DNA from: Xanthomonas campestris pv. phormiicola
GTDB taxonomy: Bacteria > Pseudomonadota > Gammaproteobacteria > Xanthomonadales > Xanthomonadaceae
Direction of reading: 5' to 3'
DNA length: 64,000 bases
NCBI GenBank assembly: GCA_025666215.1
Contig: CP102593.1
Location: 1,005,001-1,069,000, forward strand
The notes below the pieces were generated by a model. It ran no database searches. It saw only the letters and a list, made by a program, of their open reading frames with translations, and was not told the origin of the DNA. This document shows positions 55,187 to 64,000 of this stretch, one piece after another. The position numbers and the translations under genes were made by a program. How positions within the stretch are numbered: position 1 is the first letter of the stretch; each line of letters begins with the position of its first letter.

Positions 55187-56891
55187 GGGGGATCTCCTGG
55201 CGCTGGGTCGCGGGGTTGCTCTCCAGCATGGTGCTGTTGGCGGTGTTCGGCGGCACCAGCGGCCACACGTTGGCGCGCGCGTCGATGGCCACGTGCAGCA
55301 GCGCCGGGCCCGGCTGCGCCAGCAGTTCGGCCAGCCCGTCCTCGACCTGGCCGCGCGCGGTGATGCGCCTGGCCGGGATGCCGAACACCTGCGCCAGCGC
55401 GGCGAAGTCCGGGTTGTCGGACAGGTCGATCTCGCTGTAGCGCTCGGCGAAGAACAGCTCCTGCCACTGCCGCACCATGCCCAGCGAACTGTTGTCCAGC
55501 AGCACGATCTTCACCGGCAGCTTGCAGCGCGCGATGGTGACCAGCTCCTGCACGTTCATCATGAAGCTGCCGTCGCCGCTGACCAGCACCACGGTGCGTT
55601 CGGGGCAGGCGAACTGCGCGCCCATCGCCGCCGGCAGGCCGAAGCCCATGGTGCCCAGCGCGCCGCTGGTCAGGTGGTTGCGCGGATGGTTGAAGCGGCA
55701 ATGCTGGGCCACCCACATCTGGTGCTGGCCGACGTCGCAGGCGATCACCGTGTCGGCCGGGGCCAGCTCGCTCAGCCGCTTCAGCAGGCCGGGCGCGTAG
55801 ATGTCCTCGCCCGGCGCGTCGTAGCGGGCGCCGAACTTCTCGCGATGGCCGATGCAGCGCGCGTGCCAGGCCTCGCAGGTGCTGGTGGCCGCGCTCAGCG
55901 CGCGCAGCGCCTCGGCCACGTCGCCGGGCACGGCGATGTCGGCATGGCGCAGCTTGGAGATCTCGCAGGCGTCGGCATCCAGGTGGATGACCCGCGCGAA
56001 CGGGGCGAACTCGGCCAGCTTGCCGGTGGCGCGGTCGTCGAAGCGCGCGCCGACCACGATCAGCAGGTCCGATTCCTGCACCGCCATGTTGGCGGCGCGG
56101 GTACCGTGCATGCCGAGCATGCCCAGGTAGTGCGGATGCCCGTGCGGCAACGCGCCCAGCCCGCGCAGGGTCAGCACGGTGGGAATGCGGGTGGTGTCGA
56201 CGAACTGGCGGAACGCGTCCACCGCGTTGGCCAGGGCGATGCCGCCGCCGCCGTAGATCACCGGCTTGTCGGCGCCGGCGATCGCCGCCAGCACCTCGGC
56301 CAGGGCCGCGGCGGACGGCGCCGGCGGCACCGGCACCGCGGCCGGCACGTGCTCCGGCAGCTGCGAGGCGTCGGCCAGCTGCACGTCCTTGGGCAGGTCG
56401 ATCAGCACCGGCCCCGGACGCCCCTCGCGGGCGATGCGGAACGCGTCGCGCACCACCTGCGGCAGGTCTTCCACGCGGCGCACCAGGAAGCTGTGCTTGA
56501 CGATCGGCAGGGTCAGCCCGAACACGTCCAGTTCCTGGAACGCGTCGGTGCCCAGCAGCGGCGTGGCGACCTGTCCGGTCAGGCAGATCATCGGCACCGA
56601 GTCCAGCATCGCGTCGGCGATGCCGGTGACCAGGTTGGAGGCGCCCGGGCCGGACGTGGCGACGCAGACCCCGACCCGCCCGCTGGCACGGGCGTAGCCG
56701 TTGGCGGCCAGCGCCGCGCCCTGCTCGTGGCGGACCAGGATGTGCTTGAGCTGGCTGTCTACCAGCGCGTCGTAGAACGGCATGATGGTGCCGCCCGGAT
56801 AGCCGAACAGCGTGTCCACGCCTTCGGCTTCCAGGGCCTGCGTCAGCCAGCGCGCGCCGTTGCGGGGCGTGCCGTGAGCGGAGGAGTTCAT
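55170..56891 (-). CDS. ilvG: Acetolactate synthase large subunit
   Basis: A 573-residue ThDP-dependent enzyme making acetolactate or acetohydroxybutyrate. The N-terminal domain has the catalytic Glu in LVRHEQGAALAANGYARASG, with GVCVATSGPGASNLVTGIAD. The C-terminal ThDP motif GDGSFMMNVQELVTIARCKL comes with N in VLLDNSSLGMVRQWQELFF. The large and small subunits are adjacent and overlapping, as in ilvGM. The gene follows ilvC by 43 bp. The start is ATG 56891. Confidence 0.95.
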   Translation of the reverse strand: MNSSAHGTPRNGARWLTQALEAEGVDTLFGYPGGTIMPFYDALVDSQLKHILVRHEQGAALAANGYARASGRVGVCVATSGPGASNLVTGIADAMLDSVPMICLTGQVATPLLGTDAFQELDVFGLTLPIVKHSFLVRRVEDLPQVVRDAFRIAREGRPGPVLIDLPKDVQLADASQLPEHVPAAVPVPPAPSAAALAEVLAAIAGADKPVIYGGGGIALANAVDAFRQFVDTTRIPTVLTLRGLGALPHGHPHYLGMLGMHGTRAANMAVQESDLLIVVGARFDDRATGKLAEFAPFARVIHLDADACEISKLRHADIAVPGDVAEALRALSAATSTCEAWHARCIGHREKFGARYDAPGEDIYAPGLLKRLSELAPADTVIACDVGQHQMWVAQHCRFNHPRNHLTSGALGTMGFGLPAAMGAQFACPERTVVLVSGDGSFMMNVQELVTIARCKLPVKIVLLDNSSLGMVRQWQELFFAERYSEIDLSDNPDFAALAQVFGIPARRITARGQVEDGLAELLAQPGPALLHVAIDARANVWPLVPPNTANSTMLESNPATQRQEIPHAIPA

Positions 56892-56934
56892 ACGGTGGCG
56901 ACCTTTCGGTGGAAGCGGGTGGGGGAGCCGCGGG

Positions 56935-57945
56935 TTACGCGGCTTGGCCTGTCGCGGCCGGCTTGGCGGCAGCAGCGGCCTCGCCGTTCAGCCAGACCAT
57001 CTTGGCGCGCAGTTGCTTGCCGACCACTTCGATCGGGTGCTCCAGGTCGGCCTGCTTGAACTTGGTGTAGTTCGGCAGCCCGGCTTCGTATTCGGCGACC
57101 CAGTTCTTGGTGAAGGTGCCGTTCTGGATGTCGGTCAGCACGTCGCGCATGCGCTCCTTGGTGGCCGCGTCGACGACCCGCGGGCCGCTGACGTAGTCGC
57201 CGTACTGCGCGGTCTCGGAGACGAACTCCAGCATGCGGGTGATGCCGCCTTCGTAGAACAGGTCCACGATCAGCTTCAGTTCGTGCAGCACTTCGTAGTA
57301 GGCGATTTCCGGCTGGTAGCCGGCTTCCACCAGCACCTCGAAGCCGGCCTGGACCAGCGACGAGGCGCCGCCGCACAGCACCGCCTGCTCGCCGAACAGA
57401 TCGGTCTCGGTCTCTTCCTTGAAGGTGGTCTTGATCAGGTTGGCGCGCGCCCCGCCCAGGCCGGCGGCGTACTCGAGCGCGAACTGCTCGGCCTTGCCGC
57501 TCTTGTCCTGGTACACCGCCCAGATGCACGGCACGCCGCGGCCGATCTCGTACTCGCGGCGCACCAGCGCGCCCGGGCCCTTCGGCGCGACCAGCACCAC
57601 GTCCAGGTCGGCGCGCGGCTGGATCATGTCGAAATGCACGTTCAGGCCATGCGCGAACAGCAGGCAGGCGCCCTGCTTCATGTTCGGCGCCAGCACCTCG
57701 TCGTACAGCTTCTTCTGCACCATGTCCGGGGTCAGCACCGCGACCAGGTCGGCGTCCTTGACCGCTTCGGCGGGGCTCTTCACCACGAAGCCGTCGGCCT
57801 GCGCCTTGGCTTCGGTCGGGCCGCCCACGCGCAGGCCGACGGTGACATCGAAGCCGGACTCGCGCAGGTTCAGCGCGTGGGCGCGGCCCTGGCTGCCGTA
57901 GCCGACGATGGCGATCTTGGTGGTGGGCTGGGCGGAACTGGTCAT
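56935..57945 (-). CDS. ilvC: Ketol-acid reductoisomerase IlvC (class I)
   Basis: A 336-residue NADPH-dependent enzyme converting acetolactate to dihydroxyisovalerate. The Rossmann motif is [20 protein letters not shown], the conserved His is in [12 protein letters not shown], and the Mg ligands Asp/Glu are in [14 protein letters not shown], then [20 protein letters not shown]. The Gly/Ala-rich tail is family-typical. It is the first structural gene of the ilv-leu operon and follows an attenuator by 66 bp. The start is ATG 57945. Confidence 0.96.
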   Translation of the reverse strand: MTSSAQPTTKIAIVGYGSQGRAHALNLRESGFDVTVGLRVGGPTEAKAQADGFVVKSPAEAVKDADLVAVLTPDMVQKKLYDEVLAPNMKQGACLLFAHGLNVHFDMIQPRADLDVVLVAPKGPGALVRREYEIGRGVPCIWAVYQDKSGKAEQFALEYAAGLGGARANLIKTTFKEETETDLFGEQAVLCGGASSLVQAGFEVLVEAGYQPEIAYYEVLHELKLIVDLFYEGGITRMLEFVSETAQYGDYVSGPRVVDAATKERMRDVLTDIQNGTFTKNWVAEYEAGLPNYTKFKQADLEHPIEVVGKQLRAKMVWLNGEAAAAAKPAATGQAA

Positions 57946-58011
57946 GGGGCGGATTTCCTCGGGACGGTGTGTGGGTAGGAAGGGAAGCGAGTGTTTCGCG
58001 GTTACTAAAAT

Positions 58012-58042
58012 GAAAAACCCCGCGCCGTTGCCGGTGCGGGGT
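58012..58042 (-). terminator. ilv attenuator terminator
   Basis: Read on the minus strand, ACCCCGCACCG, a GCAA loop and CGGCGCGGGGT form an 11-bp stem with one A/C mismatch, followed by TTTTTCATTTT. It lies 27 bp downstream of the ilv leader stop codon and 66 bp before ilvC. This is the arrangement of transcription attenuation: ribosome stalling at Leu/Val/Ile codons in the leader would allow an alternative fold and read-through. Confidence 0.85.
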
Positions 58043-58068
58043 CTGATCGAATCCAGGCTGCTTGTCGC

Positions 58069-58197
58069 TTACACGCCGGTTCGTCCCGCACTTGTGGGCG
58101 AGGTAATAAGCACGAGTACGAGGAGCGACGCGGCGGCGTCCGCGCGCAGCGCGGCGGGCAGGCGGGTCGGCTTCGGGCTGGTGTGGCGATGCAACAT
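58069..58197 (-). CDS. ilvL: ilv operon leader peptide
   Basis: A 42-residue leader beginning MLHRHTSPKP. It has a run of branched-chain codons at residues 25-31 (LLVLVLI), followed by T-S, and ends SAGRTGV then stop. Seven consecutive Leu/Val/Ile codons just before a terminator is the hallmark of attenuation by charged Leu-, Val- and Ile-tRNA, as in E. coli ilvL and ivbL. The ATG at 58197 lies only seven bases beyond the predicted -10 hexamer and has no ribosome site, so the transcript is probably leaderless or the real promoter lies further upstream. Confidence 0.82.
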   Translation of the reverse strand: MLHRHTSPKPTRLPAALRADAAASLLVLVLITSPTSAGRTGV

Positions 58198-58204
58198 GCG
58201 GCGA

Positions 58205-58233
58205 GATAAACATGGCCTTTGCGGGGCTGTCAA
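58205..58233 (-). promoter_or_regulatory. Predicted promoter of the ilv-leu operon
   Basis: On the minus strand there is a perfect -35 hexamer TTGACA (58228-58233), a 17-bp spacer and a weaker -10 hexamer TTTATC (58205-58210). Transcription would start at or within a base or two of the leader ATG at 58197. No other sigma-70-like pair was seen in the 200 bp upstream of ilvC. Confidence 0.68.
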
Positions 58234-58439
58234 CCCTGCCGCCGGCGCGCAACCGCGAATGTGCCGAAAGCCGCACCAGCACAGCATCGTTACGCCTGAA
58301 ACGGTGCGCCGGCGCGGGCGGCGCGTGGCCGATTGCGCGGAATGGTCGCTGCGTTCGTGCCGCGCCCGGTGCGTGCCATCGGGCGGCAACAGGCGGCCGC
58401 CATCCTGCGCTCATCTGGCGCCGCCCCTGCCGTGCGGTC

Positions 58440-58680
58440 GTGGCCGGCGGCCCTTTCCCGTTCCAGGTGGTGCAGGCGAACCAGGCCGAACCGGGCAGCG
58501 CGGCGGTGCCCACCGCGATGGCGCGCGTGTCGCTGGCCGAAGCCCTGCTCGCCGTGGACCGGCGCGAGGAGGCGCGCGCAACTGCAACAGGCGCGTCCGC
58601 TGCTGGTCGCGCAGCTGGCGCCGCAAGCCGAGTTGCTGCGGCGGCTGGATGCCGGGCAACGGACGCTGGCGATGCGCTGA
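58440..58680 (+). pseudogene. TPR-domain C-terminal relic (likely from a Ser/Thr kinase)
   Basis: The first frame gives QANQAEPGSAAVPTAMARVS and LAEALLAVDRREEAR. After a frameshift at about 58578 the next frame gives AQLQQARPLLVAQLAPQAEL, LRRLDAGQRTLAMR and a stop. Together they resemble the last tetratricopeptide repeats of Xanthomonas TPR-containing protein kinases. No kinase domain remains upstream: that space is the ilv promoter. Considered a decayed fragment. Family identity is inferred from a short stretch. Confidence 0.5.
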
Positions 58681-58791
58681 GAGTTTGCGCCGTGGCTGTA
58701 GCGCCGACACGGGCGCTACAGCGCGCTGGCGCAGCCGCAGCTGCGCGCGCGGCCCCGCTCGGGTAGGGTGGAGCGGTATCCGTCGTGGGGA

Positions 58792-60513
58792 ATGCGCATG
58801 TCCGTTTCGACCTTTTCCGTGGCATGCCTGGCGCTCGCGCTGGGCTTGCCGCCGCTGGCCGCTGCGGCCGACCGCGTCACCGGCCAAGCGTTCGCCACGC
58901 GTTCGGAAGTGATCGCGCCGCACGCGATGGCCGCCACCTCGCAACCGCTGGCCACGCAGATCGCGCTGGACACGATGAAGGCGGGCGGTTCGGCGGTGGA
59001 CGCGGCGATCGCCGCCAACGCCGCGCTCGGACTGATGGAGCCGACCGGCAACGGCGTCGGTGGCGACCTGTTCGCGATCGTATGGGATCCGAAGACGCAC
59101 AAGCTCTACGGCTACAACGGTTCGGGCCGTTCGCCCAAGTCGCTCACCCTGGCCGAGTTCCAGCGCCGCGGCTTGAAGGACATTCCACCGACCGGGCCGC
59201 TGCCGGTGTCGGTGCCGGGTGCGGTGGACGGCTGGTTCGCGCTGCACGAGCGCTTCGGGCGCACCACGATGGCGCAGAACCTGGCGCCGGCGATCCGCTA
59301 CGCGCGCGAGGGCCATCCGGTGGCCGAGACCATCGCCTACTACTGGGACCGCTCGGTGCCGCGGCTGTCGCAGTATCCCGGCTTCAAGGAACAGTTCACC
59401 ATCGACGGCCATGCGCCGCGCAAGGGCGAGCTGTGGAAGAACCCGAACCTGGCCAATACGCTGCAGCAGATCGCCGACGGCGGCCGCGACGCGTTCTACA
59501 AGGGGCCGATCGCGCGCACCATCGATGCCTATTTCAAGGCCAACGGCGGGTTTCTCAGCTACGACGACCTGGCCAGCCACCACGGCGAATGGGTCGAGCC
59601 GGTCAGCAGCAACTACCGCGGCTACGACGTGTGGGAACTGCCGCCCAACAGCCAGGGCATCGCCGCGCTGCAGATGCTCAACATCCTGGAGGGCTACGAC
59701 TTCTCGAAGATCCCGTTCGGCTCGGCCGAGCACATCCACCTGTTCACCGAGGCCAAGAAGCTGGCCTTCGCCGACCGCGCGCGCTTCTATGCCGACCCGG
59801 CGTTCCAGCCGGCGCCGCTGGCCAAGCTGATCTCCAAGGACTACGCCGCGCAACGCCGTGCGCTGATCTCGATGGACAAGGCGCTGAAGGAAGTGCAGCC
59901 AGGCACGCCGAAACAGTTGGAGGAAGGCGACACCATCTACCTGACCGTGGCCGACGCCGACGGCATGATGGTGTCGCTGATCCAGTCCAACTACCGCGGC
60001 ATGGGCAGCGGCATGGCGCCACCGGGCCTGGGCTTCATCCTGCAGGACCGCGGCGAGATGTTCGTGCTGAACAAGGACCATCCCAACGGCTACGCGCCGG
60101 GCAAGCGCCCGTTCCAGACCATCATCCCGGCGTTCGTGACCAGGGACGGCAAGCCGTGGCTCAGCTTCGGCGTGATGGGCGGGGCGATGCAGCCGCAAGG
60201 GCATGTGCAGATCGTGATGAACCTGGTCGATTTCCACATGAACCTGCAGGAAGCCGGCGACGCGCCGCGGATCCAGCACGAAGGGTCGACCGAACCGACC
60301 GGGCAGGCCACGGCGATGCGCGACGGCGGCGAGCTGAATCTGGAAACCGGGTTTTCCTACGATGCGATCCGCGCGCTGATGCGCAAGGGCCACCGCGTGA
60401 TCTTCGCCGACGGCCCGTATGGCGGCTACCAGGCGATCGCGCGCGACCCGGCCAGCGGCGTGTACTACGGCGCCTCGGAAAGCCGCAAGGACGGGCAGGC
60501 CGCCGGCTACTGA
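58792..60513 (+). CDS. ggt: Gamma-glutamyltransferase (glutathione hydrolase)
   Basis: A 573-residue periplasmic Ntn-hydrolase that cleaves the gamma-glutamyl bond of glutathione and similar peptides. The signal peptide is [20 protein letters not shown] then PLAAAA. The large-subunit core has [20 protein letters not shown] and [15 protein letters not shown]. The autocatalytic cleavage site is at T381 in [16 protein letters not shown]. The small-subunit motif is [21 protein letters not shown] start at 58798 is an alternative with better ribosome-site spacing (GGGGA). It lies 112 bp after the TPR relic. Complete. Confidence 0.9.
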   Translation: MRMSVSTFSVACLALALGLPPLAAAADRVTGQAFATRSEVIAPHAMAATSQPLATQIALDTMKAGGSAVDAAIAANAALGLMEPTGNGVGGDLFAIVWDPKTHKLYGYNGSGRSPKSLTLAEFQRRGLKDIPPTGPLPVSVPGAVDGWFALHERFGRTTMAQNLAPAIRYAREGHPVAETIAYYWDRSVPRLSQYPGFKEQFTIDGHAPRKGELWKNPNLANTLQQIADGGRDAFYKGPIARTIDAYFKANGGFLSYDDLASHHGEWVEPVSSNYRGYDVWELPPNSQGIAALQMLNILEGYDFSKIPFGSAEHIHLFTEAKKLAFADRARFYADPAFQPAPLAKLISKDYAAQRRALISMDKALKEVQPGTPKQLEEGDTIYLTVADADGMMVSLIQSNYRGMGSGMAPPGLGFILQDRGEMFVLNKDHPNGYAPGKRPFQTIIPAFVTRDGKPWLSFGVMGGAMQPQGHVQIVMNLVDFHMNLQEAGDAPRIQHEGSTEPTGQATAMRDGGELNLETGFSYDAIRALMRKGHRVIFADGPYGGYQAIARDPASGVYYGASESRKDGQAAGY

Positions 60514-60556
60514 GCCGGCGCCTCCGCTGCGCGCGCCGGCGCTGCCGCCTGCGCGC

Positions 60557-62134
60557 TCACTCCTGCGCTGGCGCGCGTTCCGCCGCGCCGCGCGCCTGCT
60601 GCTGCGCCGCCTGCTCGCGCGCGATCCACGCCTCGATCATGTGCCGGGCGCGTTGCGCGCGGCGGCGTTCGCGGGTGTGCTCGGCGTCGAGCACCCGGTA
60701 CAGCGAGACGATCACCAGCACCATCAGCAGCGCGAACGGCAGGGCGGCGATGGTGATCATGCCCTGCAGCGCGTCCAGGCCGCCGGCCAGCAACAGCACC
60801 GCCGCGATCAGCGCCACCGCCACGCCCCAGACCAGCTTGCGCGCCAGCGGCGGATCGCCGGCCTCGTCGGTGGACATGCTGGCCAGCACCAGCACCGCCG
60901 AGTCGGCCGAGCTGACGAAGAAGATCATCAGCAACAGCAAGGCCAGGCTCGACAGCAGCAGCGAACCCGGCAGGCTGTCGAACAGGGTGAACAGCACCGT
61001 TTCGTAGCCGTTGCCCAGCGCCTGCAGCATGTCGACGTGGCCGAACAGCTGCGACCACAGCGCGGTGCCGCCGAACACCGAGAACCATACGAAGCCGAGC
61101 AGAGTGGGAGCCAGCACCACGCCCACCACGAACTCGCGGATGCTGCGTCCGCGCGACACGCGGGCGATGAACGCGCCGACGAACGGCGCCCAGGCGATCC
61201 ACCATGCCCAGTAGAAAATGGTCCACTCCGCCACCCACTTGCTGCCGGAGAACGGCGACATGCGCAGGCTCATCGTCACCAGTTGGTTGAGATAGGCGCC
61301 CAGCGTGGTAGTGAAGGTGTCGAAGATGAAGCCGGTCGGGCCCAGCACCAGCACCGCGGCCAGCAGCAGCGCGGCCAGCGCCAGGTTGAAGTTGGACAGC
61401 CACTTGATGCCGCGTTCCACGCCGCTGGCGGTGGAGGCCATGTACAGCACGAACGCCACCGCGATGATGGCCATCTGCACCGGAACGCTCGCCTGCACGC
61501 CGAACACGCGCTGCAGGCCGGCGGCGATCTGGATGGTGCCGAAGCCCAGCGTGGTGGCCACGCCGATCGCGGTGGCCACCACCGCGGCGATGTTCACCGC
61601 CTGCCCGATCCAGCCGCGATGATGGCGGCCGATCACCGGCTGCAGCATGTCGCTGACCAGCCCGCGGCCGTTGCGGTTGTACTGGAACCAGGCCATCGCC
61701 AGGCCGATCAGCGCATAGATCGCCCACGGATGCAGGCCCCAGTGGAAGAACGCGTAGCGCATCGACGCGCGCGCGGCGTCCATGCTTTCGGGCGGCAGGC
61801 CTTCCGGCGGCTTGAGGAAGTGCGAGATCGGCTCGGCCGCACCCCAGAACACCAGGCCGATGCCCATGCCGGCGGCGAACAGCATCGACAGCCAGCTGGC
61901 GCGGGAGAAGTCCGGCTCGGCATCCTCGCCGCCGATGCGCAGATGGCCGAAGCGGCCGAAGGCCAGATACAGCATGAAGGCCAGGGTCAGGAACACCACC
62001 AGCAGGTACATCCAGCCGGCGCCGCGGACGACCTCAGCCAGCGCCGCCTGCACCACGTGGTCGAACGGGCCGGGCGCGACGCCCGCGATCAGCACCAGCA
62101 AGGCCACCAGCGCGATGGACATACGGAACACCAT
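60557..62134 (-). CDS. BCCT-family betaine/choline/carnitine transporter
   Basis: A 525-residue carrier with about 12 TM helices, importing quaternary ammonium osmolytes with Na+ or H+. Family signatures are [20 protein letters not shown], the Trp-rich [20 protein letters not shown] and [20 protein letters not shown]. The C-terminal tail is Arg/Ala-rich ([20 protein letters not shown]), a position where BetP-like carriers sense osmotic stress. The start is ATG 62134, with [14 protein letters not shown] just after. Substrate cannot be told apart among betaine, choline and carnitine. Converges on ggt with 43 bp between them. Confidence 0.92.
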   Translation of the reverse strand: MVFRMSIALVALLVLIAGVAPGPFDHVVQAALAEVVRGAGWMYLLVVFLTLAFMLYLAFGRFGHLRIGGEDAEPDFSRASWLSMLFAAGMGIGLVFWGAAEPISHFLKPPEGLPPESMDAARASMRYAFFHWGLHPWAIYALIGLAMAWFQYNRNGRGLVSDMLQPVIGRHHRGWIGQAVNIAAVVATAIGVATTLGFGTIQIAAGLQRVFGVQASVPVQMAIIAVAFVLYMASTASGVERGIKWLSNFNLALAALLLAAVLVLGPTGFIFDTFTTTLGAYLNQLVTMSLRMSPFSGSKWVAEWTIFYWAWWIAWAPFVGAFIARVSRGRSIREFVVGVVLAPTLLGFVWFSVFGGTALWSQLFGHVDMLQALGNGYETVLFTLFDSLPGSLLLSSLALLLLMIFFVSSADSAVLVLASMSTDEAGDPPLARKLVWGVAVALIAAVLLLAGGLDALQGMITIAALPFALLMVLVIVSLYRVLDAEHTRERRRAQRARHMIEAWIAREQAAQQQARGAAERAPAQE

Positions 62135-62605
62135 GGTAAGGAGCGTCTCCGATCAGGGAATCGAGAGGGAGCGCGCCGGCCCTGCGGCATGCGCAGGCGA
62201 GCGGCACGCAGCGGTTGCCGGTCTGCACGCGCTGCGGCGGCAGCGCGGGGCAACGCGCGAACGAAGCGGGCGAGGATAGCGAGCGGATCGTCACGGCGCC
62301 GTTATGGCGCGTTCCGGTGCGTGCGGCGTGCATGCCTCGCGATGCGCCAGCGCAGGCCATGCCATTGGCCCTTGCGGCCCGCGCCGCTGCATTGCGAGGC
62401 AGTGTCTACGGCAGCGTCCACCTTCCTCGCACGTGGCGGTCGCCGCGGAGGCGGTGGCCGGCCCCGGTGGCATGGATGGCCAGGTGGCCCGCACCTGAAT
62501 CCGCCAGGCAGCGGGCATGACGCCGGTCCCGGTTGTGCGCGTGTTCGCTCAGGTTGCACGGTGGCGGCCGATACCATGGCGGAAGGAGTCCTGCAGGGGA
62601 AGGCC
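62135..62605. other. Divergent intergenic region between the BCCT transporter and the chemoreceptor
   Basis: These 471 bp have several open frames but none with plausible codon use or family matches. The sequence is GC-rich with Ala/Arg-type shadows. No terminator, heptad array or palindromic operator is obvious. It presumably holds both promoters. A GGGGAAGG ribosome site at 62596-62603 belongs to the chemoreceptor. Confidence 0.4.
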
Positions 62606-64000
62606 ATGTCGTTGTTCACACGCAATCCGGATGCCGACGCTGGACCCGCCGCGGCCTTGCCGGACGCGCCGGTGGCGCTGCTGCGGCTGGATCCGCAAGG
62701 CCGGGTCCGCGCCGTCAACCGTGCCGCGCTGGATCTGCTGGGGGTGCAAGCGGAGGCCTTGCTCGGCGAGCCCAGCGAGGCGGTGTGGGGCCTGCCGCTG
62801 GCGGCGCTGGCCGGCGTCGAGGGCAGCTGGCAGGCATCGCCGGACGATCCCGCGCGGCGCGTGCGCTACCAGCGCGATCGCGATCGCCATGGCGAGGGCT
62901 GGCTGCTGTCGCTGCCGCATCCGGAAACCGCCGCGCTGCTGCGCGATGTCGCCCTGCTCGGTAACGGGCAGGCGCAAGGCGCCATCAGCCCGGCGCTGCA
63001 AGCGCTGGCGCAGCGGCTGCAGGCCGGTGCGCAGGCGCAGGCCTTGCTGGACCGGGTCGGCGAGCGCCTGACCGGGTGCGACCTGGACCTGGGCCTGAGC
63101 ACGCCGCTGTCCGCGCAGGAGACCGAGGCGATGGCCGGGCGGCGCCTGTCGGCCGGCTTCGGCAACCTGGCCGAGGCGATCCGCCAGGCGGTGGCGCTGT
63201 CGCTGCAGATCGCCGCCGACGTGCCGCAGGTGGTCGCCGAGAACGAGGAACTGGCGCAGCAATCGCAGACCCAGATGGACGCGCTGCAGACGGTGGTGGC
63301 GACCACCCGGCGGCTGCTGCAGGGCCTGCACGAGATGGACCAGGAGCTGCGCACGGTGATCGCGGTGGCGGCCAGCGCCGACGACAGCGCGCGCCAGGGC
63401 GTGGAGGCGGCGCGCGCGCTGGGCCAGGCGATGCGCGAGGTGGAGCGGCGCTCGGCGCGCGCCACCGAGGTCATCGAGGTGATCGACGCGGTCGCCTTCC
63501 AGACCAACATCCTGTCGATCAACGCCAGCATCGAGGCGGTGCATGCCGGCGCCGCCGGGCGCGGCTTCGCCGTGGTCGCCAGCGAGATCCGGCGCCTGGC
63601 CGAACGCGCCGCCGCGGCCGCGCGCGACGTGCGCAGCATCATCGGCGAGACCGGCAGCGCCCTGCACGACAGCGCCGCCTCGGCACAGCGTACCGAGCAG
63701 GTGCTCGGCGGCATCGGCCAACTGCTCGGCCGCGCCAGCGCGGCGATGGAGACCGTGGCCACCCGCGTCGCCGCGCAGGGCGAGGAGATCGGCGGTATCG
63801 ATCGCGCGGTCGAGCACGTGGTCGGGCTCAGCCGCAGCAACCTGGAGCATGTCGCGCGCGTGGTCGAGCGCAGCGCGGCGCTGGCCGCGGGCAGCACCAC
63901 GCTGCACGACTGCGTGGGCCTGTTCCGCTTGCCGGCCGACCCGATGCAGCAGCCGCGGCACGCGCGCATCCGCGAACTGGCCACGGCCACCGCCGGCAGG
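62606..64000 (+). CDS. Soluble methyl-accepting chemotaxis protein (partial, runs off window)
   Basis: The 465 visible residues belong to a chemoreceptor-like signalling protein. It starts [20 protein letters not shown]. The N-terminal PAS-like part has [20 protein letters not shown] and [12 protein letters not shown], with no transmembrane helix. From about residue 200 a long coiled coil leads to the receptor hairpin tip [20 protein letters not shown] followed by [20 protein letters not shown]. That is the conserved CheA/CheW contact, with an atypical SINAS in place of the usual ALNAA. The frame is open to the last base, so the C-terminus and any extra domain are unseen. It probably senses an internal cue and acts in the cytoplasm. 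Confidence 0.85.
   Translation, partial: MSLFTRNPDADAGPAAALPDAPVALLRLDPQGRVRAVNRAALDLLGVQAEALLGEPSEAVWGLPLAALAGVEGSWQASPDDPARRVRYQRDRDRHGEGWLLSLPHPETAALLRDVALLGNGQAQGAISPALQALAQRLQAGAQAQALLDRVGERLTGCDLDLGLSTPLSAQETEAMAGRRLSAGFGNLAEAIRQAVALSLQIAADVPQVVAENEELAQQSQTQMDALQTVVATTRRLLQGLHEMDQELRTVIAVAASADDSARQGVEAARALGQAMREVERRSARATEVIEVIDAVAFQTNILSINASIEAVHAGAAGRGFAVVASEIRRLAERAAAAARDVRSIIGETGSALHDSAASAQRTEQVLGGIGQLLGRASAAMETVATRVAAQGEEIGGIDRAVEHVVGLSRSNLEHVARVVERSAALAAGSTTLHDCVGLFRLPADPMQQPRHARIRELATATAGR

Noticed and set aside
58216..58766. Long frames over the ilv promoter region as a gene
   Set aside because: Only the stretch 58440-58680 shows TPR-like text and it is frameshifted; the rest is promoter and leader on the opposite strand.

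Overview
The window is about 68-70 % GC apart from a few islands. Its gene content and order point to a Xanthomonas or a close Xanthomonadaceae relative: an ilvC-ilvG-ilvM-ilvA-leuA-leuC-leuD-leuB operon, pcm-like/tolC/waaA/lpxL genes, OprP-type porins beside two-component systems, and dispersed (GGGATTG)n/(GGGACTC)n and CCCCTCTCCC intergenic repeats. Genus is inferred from recognised families and synteny, not from a marker gene.

Layout. 1-3.4 kb: partial alanine aminotransferase, rsgA and a QEGLA/MATCAP-like protein. 3.4-6.8 kb: a scarred accessory island in which an IS30 element abuts the C-terminal end of a class III lanthionine synthetase (LanKC) relic, followed by a membrane-anchored protein and a frameshifted, truncated HlyD. 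7-24.4 kb: a carboxylate-utilisation block. It holds a PhaB-like reductase, a citrate-type symporter, porin 1, a TctDE-like sensor pair with a periplasmic binding protein, a NarL-type regulator, a hybrid sensor kinase, porin 2, dctA and malic enzyme maeB. 24.6-30.2 kb: an AT-rich island, bounded by two XRE regulators, with a complete bacteriocin/microcin export system: small membrane protein, HlyD/CvaA-like adaptor, two tiny double-glycine precursor peptides, a terminator hairpin, a candidate immunity protein with a G8 tract, and a C39-peptidase ABC exporter. 30.4-37.9 kb: envelope genes (glycosyltransferase, O-antigen-ligase-like protein, LpxL, WaaA, TolC, pcm-like). 38-45.4 kb: a TetR regulator divergent from a tightly coupled seven-gene operon (PF12261 'thermostable hemolysin' protein, acyl-CoA-ligase-like enzyme, heme-oxygenase-like di-iron-type protein, SDR, TPR lipid/periplasmic protein, QseBC-like pair). 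45.5-48.5 kb: a beta-propeller diguanylate cyclase. 48.7-58.2 kb: the branched-chain amino acid operon on the minus strand, preceded by a consensus-like promoter, an ilv leader peptide and an attenuator. 58.4-64 kb: a TPR-kinase relic, gamma-glutamyltransferase, a BCCT transporter and a soluble chemoreceptor cut by the window end.

The most novel content is the two-peptide microcin locus (26.9-29.8 kb). Its two precursors have 34- and 36-residue cores, each with a GxxxG motif, and they sit next to a dedicated exporter. The PF12261/ligase/HDO-like/SDR operon comes second, as an uncharacterised small-molecule pathway. The window also holds remains of a second, dead peptide system (LanKC and HlyD relics), which suggests turnover of peptide-antibiotic loci.
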